A DNA stretch of 64,000 nucleotides from Rhodotorula mucilaginosa (lineage: Eukaryota > Basidiomycota > Microbotryomycetes > Sporidiobolales > Sporidiobolaceae), in assembly GCA_034406715.1 (NCBI GenBank), contig CP137874.1:310001-374000 (forward strand), read 5' to 3'. Below the pieces are notes generated by a model. It was not told where the DNA came from, ran no database searches, and saw nothing but the letters and a program-made list of their open reading frames with translations. Below, piece by piece: positions 1 to 12,098 of this stretch (positions are counted from its first letter, which is position 1; each line of letters begins with the position of its first letter). Made by a program: the position numbers and the translations under genes.

Positions 1-174
1 TTGGATGGAGCAAGGCAGCGGAGTCAGGCTGGCTGACGTGTCAGGAGCTCGCTGCCTAAAACTGGGAAATCCAGCTCCGCTCGAGCTATCGCTACCGATA
101 CTGCTCTCACCAAGCACCTTACCCCCTTACGCCTCACGTACGCAAGGTCGCAACCCAGACGCAGAACGCCATCC

Positions 175-1691
175 ATGATCGATCCGAATCTTTCCGTCCG
201 GCGGGATGAGAACTCTTCGGTAATGCCACGCGTTCCTCCCGTCTCTTCTCCCCGCGGACGCTGCATGTCGGTCTGCAATTGACCGAGGTATAATTCCTAC
301 AGGAGATCTTGCGCAACATCCTTGGGTACAAGCCCTCGGTCGGAGCGGCCGTTGCGGCCATCGCGTTCTACCTCGTCTCGACCCTCTTGCTGCACATTTC
401 GTACTTCCACACGTTCCGAGGTCACAAGTTCATGATCGTTCTCCTCCTCGGCATGATTGGTGAGTCCCCCTTTCCTGTCTACGGGTCCCTTCAGGTTTCG
501 GCTGCCGTGCCGTTGAGAGCGTCGTTCTGACACCTCCTTCCCTTCTCCCCCCAGCCATGATTGCCGGTTTCGTGTTCCGAATCTTGTACAGCAACAACTT
601 GACAGAAGTCGGGTTCTACCTCCCCATGATCCTCTGTATCCTACTCTCGGTGAAGAGCCCAATTTTCCTCGCCTCGCCGAACATGCATTCAGCCCGCTGA
701 CAGTCATTTTGCCGGTGGCGTCCTCAATCCAGCCCACCACCTACCTCGCCATCAACTACATGTTGCTCTCGCGCCTCGCTCGCGCCCTCGATGCGACCAA
801 GGCGCTCCTCCTACCCGCCGGACTCATCGCCAAGCTGTTTGTCCTTTCCGACATTGTGTCGTTCGTCTTGCAAGCGTTCGGGAGCGGATCGTCCGCGTCC
901 GGGGACGCACATGCGAGTAAGAAGGTGAGTCCAGTCCCTGGGAAGTCTGATGACTGTTAGGGGGGTTGTTACTCACTCGAATTCTGCGCACGAGTACAGA
1001 CTATTGTCATCGGTCTCGTGGTCCAGCTCGTCTCGTACTGCCTCTTCTGCCTCATCTTCCTCATCTTTGGCCTGCGCGTGTAAGTTTCCCGCTTCCCGTG
1101 CTCGCAGCGTCATACTCCATCACTGATCCGTGAGTTTCGACTCTGCCATGCAGGAAACATGTCCGCCCCGGGTTGGAGCTCGAACGGTTCCGCTGGCGGC
1201 ATTTGAACCCGTTCTCGGTCAAGCCGATCGCCAACTGGAAGGTCCTCTACTGGGCGATCGCCTTCTCGAGCATCGGTATCATCGTAAGGCTCGGTTCTGT
1301 TACGGACCGCGACGCGCTCCAAGAACTGACCTCGATATGTGCGACACTCTCTCTCTCTCTCTGCCCGCAGATCCGTTCCGTCTACCGAGTCCTCGAGTAC
1401 ACCCAAGGCGACCACCTCGCGACGCACGAGGTCTACTTCTACATGCTCGATACGCTCCCGCTCTGGGTCTCGACGACGTCGTACGTCTTTGTCTGGCCGT
1501 CGCGGGTCCTCAAAGGGTCTCGCCTCCTTGTGCAGCAGCAGCAGAGTGGCAACGTCGACGACGTCGGGCTCGTCCAATCCAGCTATGAGGCTCGGTCCAA
1601 CGCCTCGTCAGCGTCTGCGGACAAGATCTCGCCGTTCTCTGATGACATCGAGTATGTCAGGAATGACCCGTACGGAGGGTGGCGGTCGTAA
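175..1691 (+). CDS. RTA1-like multi-pass membrane protein
   Basis: Member of the fungal RTA1/RSB1 lipid-translocating exporter-like family, which sits in the plasma membrane and is linked to efflux of sphingoid bases or resistance to toxic lipids and drugs. My exon map is 175-219, 303-459, 555-635, 704-924, 1000-1079, 1154-1283, 1371-1691, giving 344 residues in one frame, which is a usual family length. About seven hydrophobic segments are visible. Family-type stretches are YKPSVGAAVAAIAFYL, FRILYSNNL, TYLAINYMLLSRL and the pair IRSVYRVLEYTQG followed by HEVYFYMLDTLPLW, the most conserved part of the family. The C-terminal 60 residues are Ser-rich and probably cytosolic. The start at 175 was chosen because a 15-residue first exon splices in phase to the first membrane segment. 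Substrate is unknown. Confidence 0.9.
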
Positions 1692-2000
1692 GGCCGAGGA
1701 GGGTTCGCTTGGTGGCGAGGGAGAGCGAATAGACATTAGAATTCTGTATAAAGTTTTGCCGGAATGATCAAACGCAAGCTCTCGCTCGTATCCTAGGCAC
1801 TCGAAAGCGCTCTGTGAATCGCAATGAATGTACGGCATCTCGCAAGCATGAAGCGATGAAAAAGATCGCCTCGGCCGAGAAGGCGAACTCCGAACCGAAG
1901 CACCTTGTCCTCGACCACCTCATTAGTACAGCGACCCCGGCGGAGCGATCAGAGCTGATAGCTGCAACGTCCAGCAAGCGCTGCGACGTCCACCGAGCGC
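1692..2000. other. Intergenic stretch, RTA1-like 3-prime end to zinc-cluster gene start
   Basis: It holds the 3-prime flank of the RTA1-like gene and the promoter of the zinc-cluster gene on the same strand. A short open frame at 1814-2011 shows no family resemblance. I see no clear regulatory box. Confidence 0.5.
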
Positions 2001-4508
2001 ATGCCGCCTGACCGACCCAAGAAGCCGCCTGCTTGCGATTTCTGCAAGGTGCGTCCCCAAGCCGGAGTGTTAGCGATACGCAGGGTTGGTGACCCTGGCT
2101 GACACTCCCGAAATCGACTGCTTTAGGCCAAACGAGTCCTCTGTCATCCGCATCCCGAGGGCTGCCCCCGATGTCGCGAAAAGGGCGTCCAGTGAGTAAC
2201 AGTCCGAGTGCAGGTCCTCGAGGCTATATCCACTGACATTCACACTTGCAGATGTACTACGACTCCAGTCTGTCGACGGAAGCGCCGGACCAAGGCCGAA
2301 ATCGCTGCCGATGCGGCCGCCGAAGCCGAAGCTGCGAGCACGACGGGCTCGTCTCGACAGACGAGTACGCCGAGGAGTCGCTCATCCACGTCGAGCCCCG
2401 AAGCCTACATCTCTTCATGGCAGACTCTCTCTCGAGTGAGCTCGGAAGCGAGCCACGATGCGCGCCGGCCGGCGTACGAGTCTCCACGAGAGCAACAACA
2501 ACCGGTTCTCGACGGCGACTCCTCGATATCTTCCACGGACACGACTCTGCCAATCCCTCCCGATCCCAGTCTTGACGTTGCGCTCGCCTGTTCTGCGTCG
2601 GTCTCGATGGTACCGACTTGGTCCGCGATGCCTGCATACCCGTTCACTCCGGCCTTGACCGAAGCACTTTGCGAAGGTAGCGTTTCCAGCCGCTATTCTC
2701 TTTAACCCCGCGTCGCTCACGTGCTCATCCTCGCACAGCATACTTGTCGAGCTCAATCCACGGTCACCCGATCGTCAGAGCATCAAAATGGCACGAAAGC
2801 CTCCGTCGGAATGGATGGCGCGTGGAGAACCTGCCGCGCAACTTGAAGGTGACGGCACTCTGCGGGCTCGGGATCGGCGCGGCATTCTCGTCCGACACGG
2901 CGATACTTCACAGCTTCTTCGCGAGCGCAGCGTTCGACAATGCCGTCTTCGGTACCGACTTGCGCGTGTTTGGCAAACAGCGGCAGGAGGCCGTTCGCCA
3001 CCTGCTGCGGAATGCGATGGACGCTGCCAACGACGCGGGCGTCGTGTTCCAGCCCTCGATTGAACATGCAACCAGCTGTTACATGTTGGATGTCTTGATG
3101 CGTCTCAGTAAGTCCCTTCCCAGTGTGGCTGCTCTCCGCGTGGAGTAGCATATTCAGCTCTCTGTTCCCACGTGCAGCCGAGGACAATCGCGCGAGACGT
3201 GCGAATGCGCATCGCCCGTTTGCGAAAGCGTACGCTTCGCATGTGCGCGGCCTCTTCGCGGCGGGCGGCGAAGCGCAAGGGACCGCTCTGGCGGACGATC
3301 GTACCTGGGCAATTCACCTCGCCGTCGACGTCTGTACCGAAGTAGCCAGCGACGGCGATATATCTATGTGAGTGCGAATCAGTAGCCATCCGACAAGGCG
3401 TTAAAAGCGCTCTCGCCTAACGTCCCATCCTCTGCAGGACAAGAGAGGAGCAAGAACTGCTCGTCAACCTCGGCGCGACTCTGTCGGCGCGTGACCTCAA
3501 AGAGCGCTACCGCCAACAGAGTAGTATACAAAGTCGCAGTCTACCTGACGCACCACCCTGTAAGTGACGACGACATGAAGCCGGATTTCCCACGCGCGCC
3601 AGCTGATTCGCCGTTCGGCACTAGTCTTTGTCCTCTTCCTGCAAATCGCCAACCGCTTGAAGCAGGACTTTCTCAAGCGTAAGTGAGCTTGCTTCATGAA
3701 GTGCCGCGGGCAGAATGCTAATGTTCGTCCCCTGATTTTCCAGCTCGCCTCTGGCCCGCGCCTGTCGACGAGAACGCCTTGACGACCGCGATCCGCAGCG
3801 TCGCCGAATTGCGCGGAGTCAGCGAGAGCTGCCGGGCGAGTTTCGATCTCGCACTCGGCAGATTCACGCTCGACTACAGGCCGTTCCTGCGCAGCAAGGA
3901 ATGGTCAGCCGAATCCGCCGCGCACGCTCTGCGAGACCTGATCGCCTATTCCTGGACGACGTTGGTGCCGCCGTTGCACCGCGAGATCGTACGCAGCGTC
4001 GCCGAGCTCGGGCTGCAGGATCTCGACGACGACTTTGAACTCGATTCTCAGCAGTTGCGAGCGCGACTTGAGTTGCTGCGGCAGCAGAGCCGGCAACTCC
4101 TCGAGCACGCCGTCCTCCAGCAGGCGGACATCCTTGAAGGCCACCCGGCACTCTCGATGATGATCCCAGCTCGTCTAACTGCCGTTCTCGACTGCGCCGA
4201 ACTCTGGGTCGACGAGGCCATGAATGGACGGGTGACGCTCAATGCCCAAGCGGGTCGGGTCGCGACCAGGTGAGCCGTGCTCGCGTTCGTCTTGCTCAAC
4301 TCGGCACGACACCAAACATCGCTTTTCCCACAGCTTGTCAGAAGCCTTGAAGGCCGCCGGATGGGTCTGGGCTCCCGCACGATTGGACCCACTCATCGTT
4401 TCGCTCGACGCAATCGCCTCCGTAATTTCAGTCGCGCCTCCGCCGGCGCTGTCTCCAAATCTTCTCTCTTGGTCCGTCTCTGTCAACTTTGGATCTGGCT
4501 GGACTTGA
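2001..4508 (+). CDS. Zn(2)Cys(6) fungal transcription factor
   Basis: Nuclear DNA-binding regulator of the Gal4-type binuclear zinc-cluster family. My map has nine exons: 2001-2048, 2127-2191, 2252-2676, 2739-3107, 3178-3367, 3438-3559, 3625-3678, 3744-4269, 4334-4508 (657 residues). The zinc cluster lies at residues 12-39 and is itself split by two introns: CDFCKAKRVLC, then CPRCREKGVQC, giving all six cysteines, followed by a basic RRKRRTK linker. A Ser-rich spacer follows, and the C-terminal half is helical, like the middle homology region of such factors. It lies between an RTA1-like gene and an acyl-CoA dehydrogenase gene. Such factors sometimes control neighbours, but nothing here proves that. 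The target genes are not predictable from sequence. Confidence 0.92.
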
Positions 4509-4844
4509 GACTAAACTGCGGATTGATTTGATGCAGGGCGCTGGCCGTTTGACAGCCCCTCAACGCGATATCCACACATAGAACCGCCATCCTCTTCTGC
4601 AATTTAGACTTCCTGAACGAGATCAGCTCCACTACTGGAGAAGTGCAAGGGCGTCTCAGTGTTGCTGCTCCCCGCAGCGGCCGAGAGAGAAACCGAGGCA
4701 CTCAACTTCCGGCGGAAGAGAGACGCTCTTCCGGGGCTGCTGGGCGACAACCTTGCAGCTTCCTACCCGCCGAATCGCTTGTTGGTGCACAGATACTTCT
4801 TTTTTCCAGTGTTAAAATATGTCTGAACGGGAAGAGAAGGTTGT
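4509..4844. other. Convergent intergenic stretch
   Basis: Lies between the 3-prime ends of the zinc-cluster gene and the acyl-CoA dehydrogenase gene, so it should hold both terminators. A T-rich run at about 4799-4805 could belong to the 3-prime flank of either gene. Nothing else recognised. Confidence 0.4.
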
Positions 4845-6787
4845 CTACAGCTTGGGACCGAGGGCGACCGCGCGCTTGATCTCGTGCCGGATCCCATAGT
4901 CGAGCATGATCTCCTCACTGCCGCCGGGGATCGCGACGCCCTTGACGTCACGACGGATTCGCTCGATCCGTTCGCCGAGTCCGCCGCGGGTGTGCGCAAT
5001 CCCGCCCAGAACCTGGACCGCCTCGCGCGCCGCCAACTCGAGCGTGATCGAGATGTGCGCCTTCAAGAGGGCCGTCAACCCACCGAGGCGCTCGTTCGCC
5101 TCGGCGTGGGACAAGTTCTGGTTCGCATAGACGATCGATTCGATCCACGCTTGTTGAGCCTCGACTTCGCGGCTCATGTGGGCGAGCTTGTTCCGAATCA
5201 CTTCGGATTCGATCAGCTTCTTGCCAAAGACGACGCGGCGTTGGGCGTGGGTGATCGCGTCCTCGATACAGATGCGGGCGAGGCGGTGGCCGACGTAGCA
5301 GATCATGAGCCGCTCGTGGTTGAACTGTCGGCGGGGCGAAATTGGGAATTCAAAGATCAGCTCTCGCGCCCTGTACTTGTACGGCAGTCTAGCTCACGTT
5401 GCTCATAATCATCTTGAATCCCTCATGCTCCTTTCCAATCAGGTTCTCCACCGGGACCTTGACGTCTTCGAAGTTGAGGATCGTCGTGCCGGCGCAGTGC
5501 TGTCCCGACATGTACATCCTCCGGCGCGAGACACCTTCGCCGTTTGGGATCAGGAGGAACGAGATACCCTTGGGGTCACCAGCTTTACCGCGCGTGCGGA
5601 CGGCGGTCGTGAAGTAGTCCGAGTAAACTGCGCGATCGGGCCAAAAATCAATGCGAGGAAGCCCGGAAAACTCGCCGATACGTCCCCAGGCGTCTATAGA
5701 GCGTGCTTACTGCCGTTCGTTATCCACTTCTTCCCCTTTTTGGTCCAGAAAGTCCAAATTAGCGTCTGTTGAGCGCAGGAGGAACGTCCGGAAACGAAAA
5801 AAGACTCAACGCCGTTGACGATGTAGTATTTGCCGTCCTCGGACAGCTTGGCCTCGGTCGAGAGGTTCTTGACATCTGAGCCGGCTTCAGGTTCGGTAAT
5901 AGCGAGGCAGACCCGCTTGCGACCGCTCATGATCTCGGGCAGGACGCGGTCCTGCAGCTCTTGCGAGCCGTAGTTGTAGATCGGAGGGCAGCCTGTACGA
6001 GCGCGGGATATCAGCGACATACTGGCTCTTGATACTTCCTGGCTGGCGCTGCAGAGATAGACGATCTGGCGGCCCGACAAGGAGACCACCTGAACCGGTG
6101 AAAAGGGGAGGATGCGCACCGATTTGCAGTCCACCAAAGAGACCCTGGCCGACTCCGAGGGATCCGTTCCGGTGCAGCTCGTCGATGAGGATCATGTCGT
6201 GGCTGCGCGCACGTTTCCGAAGCATAAGAGCGCGTTTTTAGATGCTTCGCGTATTGGAATCGCTCGCAAGGCCCGGCGGAGCGAGCGGACCACCGGTCCG
6301 AGGAATCAGAGCCGGGCACCCAACTCACAAGCCGTCCCACTGTTCCGCCTTGATGCCACCAAAGACGGTTCCGTCCTGCTTGGCCCACTTTTTGGGGATC
6401 TTGGCTCCAAAGGCGAGGCAAGTGACGATTCCGTCCTTTGCCGCCTGCTGGTACACTGCCGGGTCGACGACTTTGGTCTCTTCCTCCCACTCGTACGCGA
6501 CGTCGAGGACGTGCTTTTCGGCCCTGCGAATACAGTATAGTCGATCAGCGACGGCAGGTGTGGGGCAGCACGGAGGAGATGAAGGCGGAGCCCGAGGGGA
6601 AACCTGACTGACCACTCGCGGGCCGCCTTTCGGAGTCGGTCGTGCGACTCGTTGTAGTACGGCGACGGGAGTCCCTGACGGTCGAAGTCGAAACTTCAGC
6701 AGCCATATGATGGTGGATACTCGATGGAGCCCAACTCACGCGCAAGTCGGCCGGTTCAGCAAACGGGATCCTCGAACCGAAGGTCAT
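4845..6787 (-). CDS. Acyl-CoA dehydrogenase
   Basis: FAD enzyme that oxidises an acyl-CoA to the 2-enoyl-CoA, in mitochondria or peroxisomes. Eight exons from high to low coordinate: 6787-6740, 6674-6613, 6523-6329, 6202-6120, 5992-5811, 5735-5711, 5627-5398, 5324-4845, giving 434 residues, close to the family norm. Family marks in order are LPSPYYNESHDRLRKAAREW near the N-terminus, GLFGGLQIGCPPIYNYGS, LAITEPEAGSD (flavin and substrate loop), KKWITNG, YSDYFTTAVRT, GTTILNFEDVKVP, FGKKLIESEVIRNKLA and the C-terminal QVLGGIAHTRG turn. Exon 6 is only 25 bases. I see no strong targeting peptide. The chain-length class cannot be told from sequence alone. It is transcribed away from PIG-U across a 309-base shared promoter. 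Confidence 0.93.
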
Positions 6788-7096
6788 GGTTTCACAGAGG
6801 CCGGGTGTAGTCGTTGGAGACAGTTCGCAGCAGGAAGGGAGAGCCAGACGAGCGTGTGACAGCAAGTCGGCGGGTCGACGAACGGCAAGAGGTTCCGCCG
6901 AAAGCCCAGCCCGGCTCGGATCCGCAGCAGAAGCCGGTTCGCGCCTAACTTGGTGATGAGACAATCGTTCCGCGCAGGCCCTGAAATTCAGTCGCTGGTA
7001 ATCAACCCTTCAATTAGAACAGTAGTCGCGATTACAAACCACTACCTTGCATCTCGAGGCCCTCAGACTGTTGTCAAAGTGCAAAGCGAGGACAGC
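6788..7096. promoter_or_regulatory. Divergent promoter, acyl-CoA dehydrogenase / PIG-U
   Basis: A 309-base gap separates two divergent start codons, so it must carry both promoters. I see no TATA box or clear operator. Position is inferred only from the two gene models. Confidence 0.45.
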
Positions 7097-8832
7097 ATGG
7101 ACGGTAGTACTGCTGCTGTACTTGTCGGAGGTGCACTCGTCCGGGCCGCACTCGCCGTCGTTGCGACTCACACCGGCTCCGATGTCGTCTACTTCGCTCA
7201 ACCGTCCGTCACCGCCTACACTCAGCGTGCGTGCAGCCGGCCAGTGCATCTGTAGACTGTAACTGACCTCAAAAGCCACCCGCAGTCAAGGAAGGCTACC
7301 ACCTCGCGACGAGACTCGATCGCCGTCTAAACCCATACGACTCTGGATCCGTCCACACCCCGCCCGCAGCTCTCGCTCTTGTCGGACCGCTCACCCAGCT
7401 CAGATCGGAAGCGGCAAGCTACGCACTCTGGATTGCAGTCGACGCGGTGACGGCATGGGCAGTCGCGAGGATCGCAAGACGAAGGCAGAGAGGCGAGGTG
7501 TTGCGCGAAAATGGAGAAAAGATCTGGTCGCCAGCGAGAGTGGCGGCACTGCAAGTCCCTCTCTTCCTATCATAAGGAAGGAAGCGCACTCTGACCGCTT
7601 GTTTTCTGCGCGCAGATATATGCTGCATCCGTTTGCGATCATGACCACACTGGCGAGGTCCAGCATCGCCTTTTCGAACCTGTTCCTCGCCCTCGCGCTC
7701 GATACAGCTCTAAGAGGTACGCGCTGTCGACTACATCATCCGAGTACAGTCACTAAAGACTGATCATTTCGGACGCCCCCTGCAGGCTCGCTCATTCCCG
7801 CCGCGTTTCTCCTCTCCCTCGCGACCCACTTCTCGCTCTACCCGATCCTGCTCCTCCCGCCGCTCATCCTCCTCGCCCACCGAGGAGGTTCTCCGGCGCC
7901 ATCATCAAGTGCGCGGCTGTCGAGCGCGGCGATCGAGGGAACGGTCGCTTTCGGCGTGCATCAGCTGTGTTTATTGGGCTGGAGTCGGTGGTGGACGGGC
8001 AGTTGGTCCTTCCTCTCGAGCGTGTACGGAGTCATGTGAGTCGGCAGGACGCCGAACGGTCTCAATTACTGGGAAGGACTGACTTGTCTTGTCCGCGGTG
8101 ATCGTCCCGTACTTCCTCCTGTCCCCCGCCCGACAGCCTCACCATCTCGGATTTGAAACCCAACATCGGCCTCGCGTGGTACTTTTTCATCGAAATGTTT
8201 GACCACTTCCGCGCCTTCTTCCTCGTCGTCTTTGCCCTCCATCCGCTGCTCTACGTCGCACCGTTCACCATTGCGTACAAGTACGTGGGTGTGGCAGTTC
8301 CTTCAGTCGTGTTTTCCGAACGAGATGCTTTCGCTCTCTTGAGAAGGAGACTGATCAGTGCCTCCCTGCCACGAACAGCCGGGAACCGCTGTTTGCGTGC
8401 ACTCTGATCGTGGGCACGATCGCTTTGCTGAAAAGCTACCCGAGCTTTGGCGACTGGGCGATTTGGCACGCCCTCCTGGGGTGCTTCTCCGAGCTCCTCC
8501 CCTGTGCGTGTTTCCCGCTCTCGCGTCTCTCTGTATCCTTGCGCCAACTGACCCACCTCTGAGCTCTTGCAGACGTCTCCTCGCCAATCTTCCAATCCCT
8601 CCTCCCCCTCTACGCCTTGCTCCTCCTCCCTTCGTTCCACTACCTGTGGCTCGCGTCCGGGACCGGCAACGCCAACTTTTTCTATGCCGGGACGCTCGTC
8701 TGGGCGATTGCGATGGGTGGGTGGGCCATCGAGGCGATCAAGGCCAAAGGGAAGAGGGAGTTGGTCGTGCTGCAGGGAGAGGAAGGGCGGCGGGCATGGC
8801 GGGAGGGGAAGTGGAAGCTGGTGCAGCGGTAG
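7097..8832 (+). CDS. GAB1: GPI transamidase subunit PIG-U
   Basis: Multi-pass ER membrane protein of the GPI transamidase complex, which attaches GPI anchors to secretory proteins (yeast Gab1/Cdc91, human PIG-U). Exons 7097-7226, 7286-7550, 7616-7716, 7786-8035, 8137-8280, 8379-8503, 8573-8832 give 424 residues, the usual size. Diagnostic stretches are LKEGYHLATRLDRRLNPYDS followed by VHTPP, YMLHPFAIMTTLARSS, DLKPNIGLAWYFFIEMFDHF (the most conserved PIG-U segment), REPLFACTLIVG and GNANFFYAGTLVW near the end. The intron after 7550 must start with GC, not GT, to keep the frame (see separate entry). The C-terminus ends in a basic, charged tail. Identification rests on several independent motifs in the right order. 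Confidence 0.93.
7551..7615 (+). other. GC-AG intron in PIG-U gene
   Basis: The donor reads CT|GCAAGT and the acceptor GCGCAG|A. Only this pair joins ARVAAL to YMLHPF in frame. The nearest GT donor, three bases on, gives the wrong frame. GCAAGT is the classic donor of GC-AG introns. Confidence 0.85.
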
Positions 8833-9242
8833 TTCCGTCGGGGAACCTCTTTGTATTACTTATTCCTCTCTGCGATCACCTCTCGGGATGCTCTATGTGT
8901 CAAGTTGGGAGCGCAAAATGCACCTTTTCTCCGATGATCTCCGGTCGGAGATAAGGGAGCCGACTCACGCGGAAGCAGAAGTCGCTCTCCGAGGTCGCAG
9001 TCAACTTTTTCTCCCTTTCGTCAGCAGTCGCCTTCACACGCGCAGACCGACTCTGTGCAGCCACTTCTGGGCTGTCTAGATTCAGGAACCAAGCTCATTG
9101 ACTCGCGCCCGATCCGCCTTCACGGAGTGGTACCTCGACGAGCCGGCCACCTGCTTCGCTCAGCAAATCTCGTTACTTTCACCGGTTCCGACCTCCAAGT
9201 AAACGGGCCGCGAGTCTACGCGCAGAAGGGGCACCGGGAACA
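8833..9242. other. Intergenic stretch, PIG-U 3-prime flank and NAR1 promoter
   Basis: About 410 bases between two genes on the same strand. It should hold the PIG-U terminator and the NAR1 promoter. Open frames across it lack family resemblance. No TATA box or named operator recognised. Confidence 0.4.
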
Positions 9243-11887
9243 ATGTCGCTGTCGTCAGGTCTGGTGAGTCTTGTCTTTCGTTGCCCGTCGGTTCAAGGAT
9301 CCCTGTCGCCAACAGTTTCGCAGGGTGGCCGTGATGCAGTCAGCTACGAATAGCTGTAACGAGGCTCACAAGGGTGACCTCGACCAGCGTAGAGTGCGCC
9401 CAAGTGCTGACTGTTCGATCTGTCCCGTCCCGCGCCGCCTCGCCGACATCGCCGCCGTTCTCTCGTAATCACCGTCCCGTCCCACTGCAGACCCTTGCCG
9501 ACTTGTCCGACTATCTCGCACCGTCGCAAGCTTGTATTAAACCCGTCACCTATGTTCCGGACGAACAAGCCGAGGCCAACGAGCTCGACAAGCCCGCAGC
9601 AGCAGCCGCAGTGCGTGGCGTTCTCTCTTTCGAATCCCCTCATCCGCCAAACCATTCCGCTGACACTTGGCTCCTCGCAGGCCGAGATCATCATTGGAGA
9701 GGATTCGAGCTTCTACGAACGGGGAGTCGACGGGGAGAGGGGCAAAAAGTTGAAAAAGGCCGAGATCACTTTGAACGACTGCCTGGCTTGTTCGTGAGTA
9801 ACTATCTTCGTTGCAGTGCTGTTAACAACATGCCGCTGGCGAGTGGCGGAGAAATGAACTGACCCATCGCGCGATCTGCAGGGGCTGCATCACTTCGGCC
9901 GAGTCGGTGCTGGTCTCGCTTCAGTCGCATGAGGAGGTTTATCGAGTTCTCCGAGAGCAGCCAGTCAGTCTACTTGACATCTGATTTCCCCGTATACGCG
10001 CTTAAGCCTTTTTCACCACCCAGGATCTCGTGCCCATAGCCTCCATCTCGCCGCAGTCGGTAGCGAGTCTCGCGGCTTTCTACGACTTGACTCTGCACGA
10101 AGCCATGCGCGGCCTGCGCCGGTTCTTCCGCCAGAGCCTCGGTTTCCGGTGAGATTTCCATCTCCAACGTGATCTGTCTGCCTTATCAACTGATGGTAGA
10201 CACCTTCAGCCTCGTGTTCGACACTACTTTTCCGCGCGCGCTCTCTTTGCTTGAATCTCGCGCCGAGCTGCACGAACGCCGATCCCATTTCTACGCCTCG
10301 CCGACTCCGAACCTCCCCTCTATCCTGTCTGCGTCAACTTCCGGACTCGCCGCACCTACAAAGCTCGATCCCGCATCCTCCTCGATCGCGCCGCTGCCGG
10401 TTCTCAGTTCGGCATGTCCCGGTTGGATCTGCTACGCCGAGAAGACGCACGGAGACCTGCTGCCGTTCGTCAGTGGCGTCAAGAGTCCGCAAGCCGTGGC
10501 GGGCGTGCTGGTCAAGGGCAACGTCGTGGCCGGACGCCTCGGGCTGAGGTGAGCAGATTGAACCTCGCGAGCCTTACCACCAAATTGACTGATTCTCGAG
10601 CCTGTGCTTTCTTGCAGGCCGGACCAGATATACCATGTCGCGGTCATGCCGTGCTACGACAAGAAACTCGAAGCGTCCCGGCCCGATTTCGCTACCGCAC
10701 ATCCTGCGCCTTCAACCTCGACATCGACCGAACCCGTCAGCGTGCGCGATGTAGACCTCGTCTTGACGACGGGTGAGGTTGCGAAAATGCTCAGCGAGAA
10801 GGGTCTCTCGCTGCGTGACCTCGCGACCGTCTCGACTGCCGAGACTGAGGCGGAACTGTACGATGGCGCGGAAGAGGCGACCTTCTTCCCCTTTTCGCAA
10901 CTCCTCGACCCGCCAGTCGGCACCTCCTCTGGCTCCTACGTACAAGCGGCACTCTCTACTCTCCTCGATACGCCGTCCGCTTCCTCGCCATCTTCTTCCC
11001 GCTCGCCGGCGCTCACGTCCGCCGACTGGCCGTACCTGCGGTTATCATCAAAGCTCGTCCGCAATGACGACTATGTCGAATTCACCCTTCGCCGCGTTTC
11101 CACCCCCTATTCCCCGACATCATCATGTTCCTCGGACCAGCCGGAAGACGAAGGAACCGTGATCGCTCGCGCGGCGAAATGTTACGGTTTTCGGAATCTG
11201 CAGAACGTCGTCCGCAAGATCTCACGCGAAGCCGGCATCGTCACGGCTCGTGGTGCTGCTGGTAAAGCACCGGGGGCGTCGTCAGCAGCCGCAGCCGCAA
11301 ACGCCCGAAGAGCAGCGAAAAAGGCCGGCGGCTCCGGGACCGTCACACCTCTCGCAGACGAAGGCCCGCCGATCGAGTTTATCGAAGTCATGGCGTGCCC
11401 TTCCGGTTGCGTTAACGGAGGAGGACAGGTCCCACCGCCGAAAGAGTCGCTCCGGAGTCGACGACGGCGACCGTCTTGGAGTCGAGAGCGCTCTTTCGTC
11501 GGGCGGGTCGACGAGGAAGGGATGCCGGATACCGCCGGCGATGTCGTCGAAGCCGAGATCAAGCTCGTCGCTGATGAAAGCGGCGATGAGGACGAACGGG
11601 TGCTGAGCGCGAAAGAATGGGTACAGGAGGTCGAGCGGCGGTACTGGAGTGGCGGGGGTGGTGGAAAACCAGACCCGTCTCCGCTGGCATCCGTTCACCC
11701 TTCCGTTCGACCCTTCGTACAATCCCTACCGACCTCTTCTCAGCGGCAACAACTCGAGACGGTCCTCGAGGCGATGTTGGCTGGATCCGATGGCAACGGA
11801 GTCGACCGGCGACGGAAGGAACTGCTTCGAACGAGCTACCGAGCGGTGGAGACGGAGGAGATCAACGGGCTCGCAGTGACTTGGTAG
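9243..11887 (+). CDS. NAR1: Cytosolic Fe-S assembly factor NAR1
   Basis: Iron-only-hydrogenase-like protein of the cytosolic Fe-S assembly (CIA) machinery, which passes clusters to cytosolic and nuclear proteins. Exons 9243-9263, 9491-9610, 9681-9793, 9882-9963, 10024-10148, 10210-10548, 10618-11887 give 689 residues. All family cysteines are visible: [16 protein letters not shown] (N-terminal 4Fe-4S site), [27 protein letters not shown] and [13 protein letters not shown] (second site). The first exon encodes only MSLSSGL and is followed by a 226-base intron. The protein is longer than yeast Nar1 (about 490 residues) because of Ser/Pro/Ala-rich inserts between the MPCYDKK and MACPSGC motifs and before the C-terminus. 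The C-terminal end, [12 protein letters not shown], fits the tryptophan-ended tail of CIA client recognition. Its last 200 bases are duplicated downstream. Confidence 0.95.
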
Positions 11888-11930
11888 AGTATAGAAAGTC
11901 ACTTTGGGCTCAGACCTTTCCTCAGTTGCG
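11700..11930 (+). repeat. NAR1 3-prime-end repeat, copy A
   Basis: The last roughly 190 bases of the NAR1 reading frame plus about 40 bases of flank recur in direct orientation, diverged, at 12661-12880. Shared anchors include GATGTTGGCTGG and TATAGAAAGT-like sequence after the stop. This copy is the functional gene end. Confidence 0.8.
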
Positions 11931-12098
11931 TGAGCGATGTGAGAATTCCTCTGCGAGCACGGGTTTCCTTCTTTCTCTTCTCTTCAGTACTACACCCACA
12001 CCACTCCCGACCGACTTCCCTCTCGCAAGTCCGGCACCATTCTCACCTCACTCTTGTCCACTCTTCGCCCCCAGCAACAAGATCCCAGCCCTGCCAGC

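Noticed and set aside
1351-1362. CT dinucleotide runs as microsatellites of interest
   Set aside because: Short pyrimidine runs before 3-prime splice sites are normal polypyrimidine tracts.
9281-9310. Possible tRNA B-box (GGTTCAAGGATCC) in the first NAR1 intron
   Set aside because: Spacing of the conserved bases is wrong and no cloverleaf or A-box is visible.
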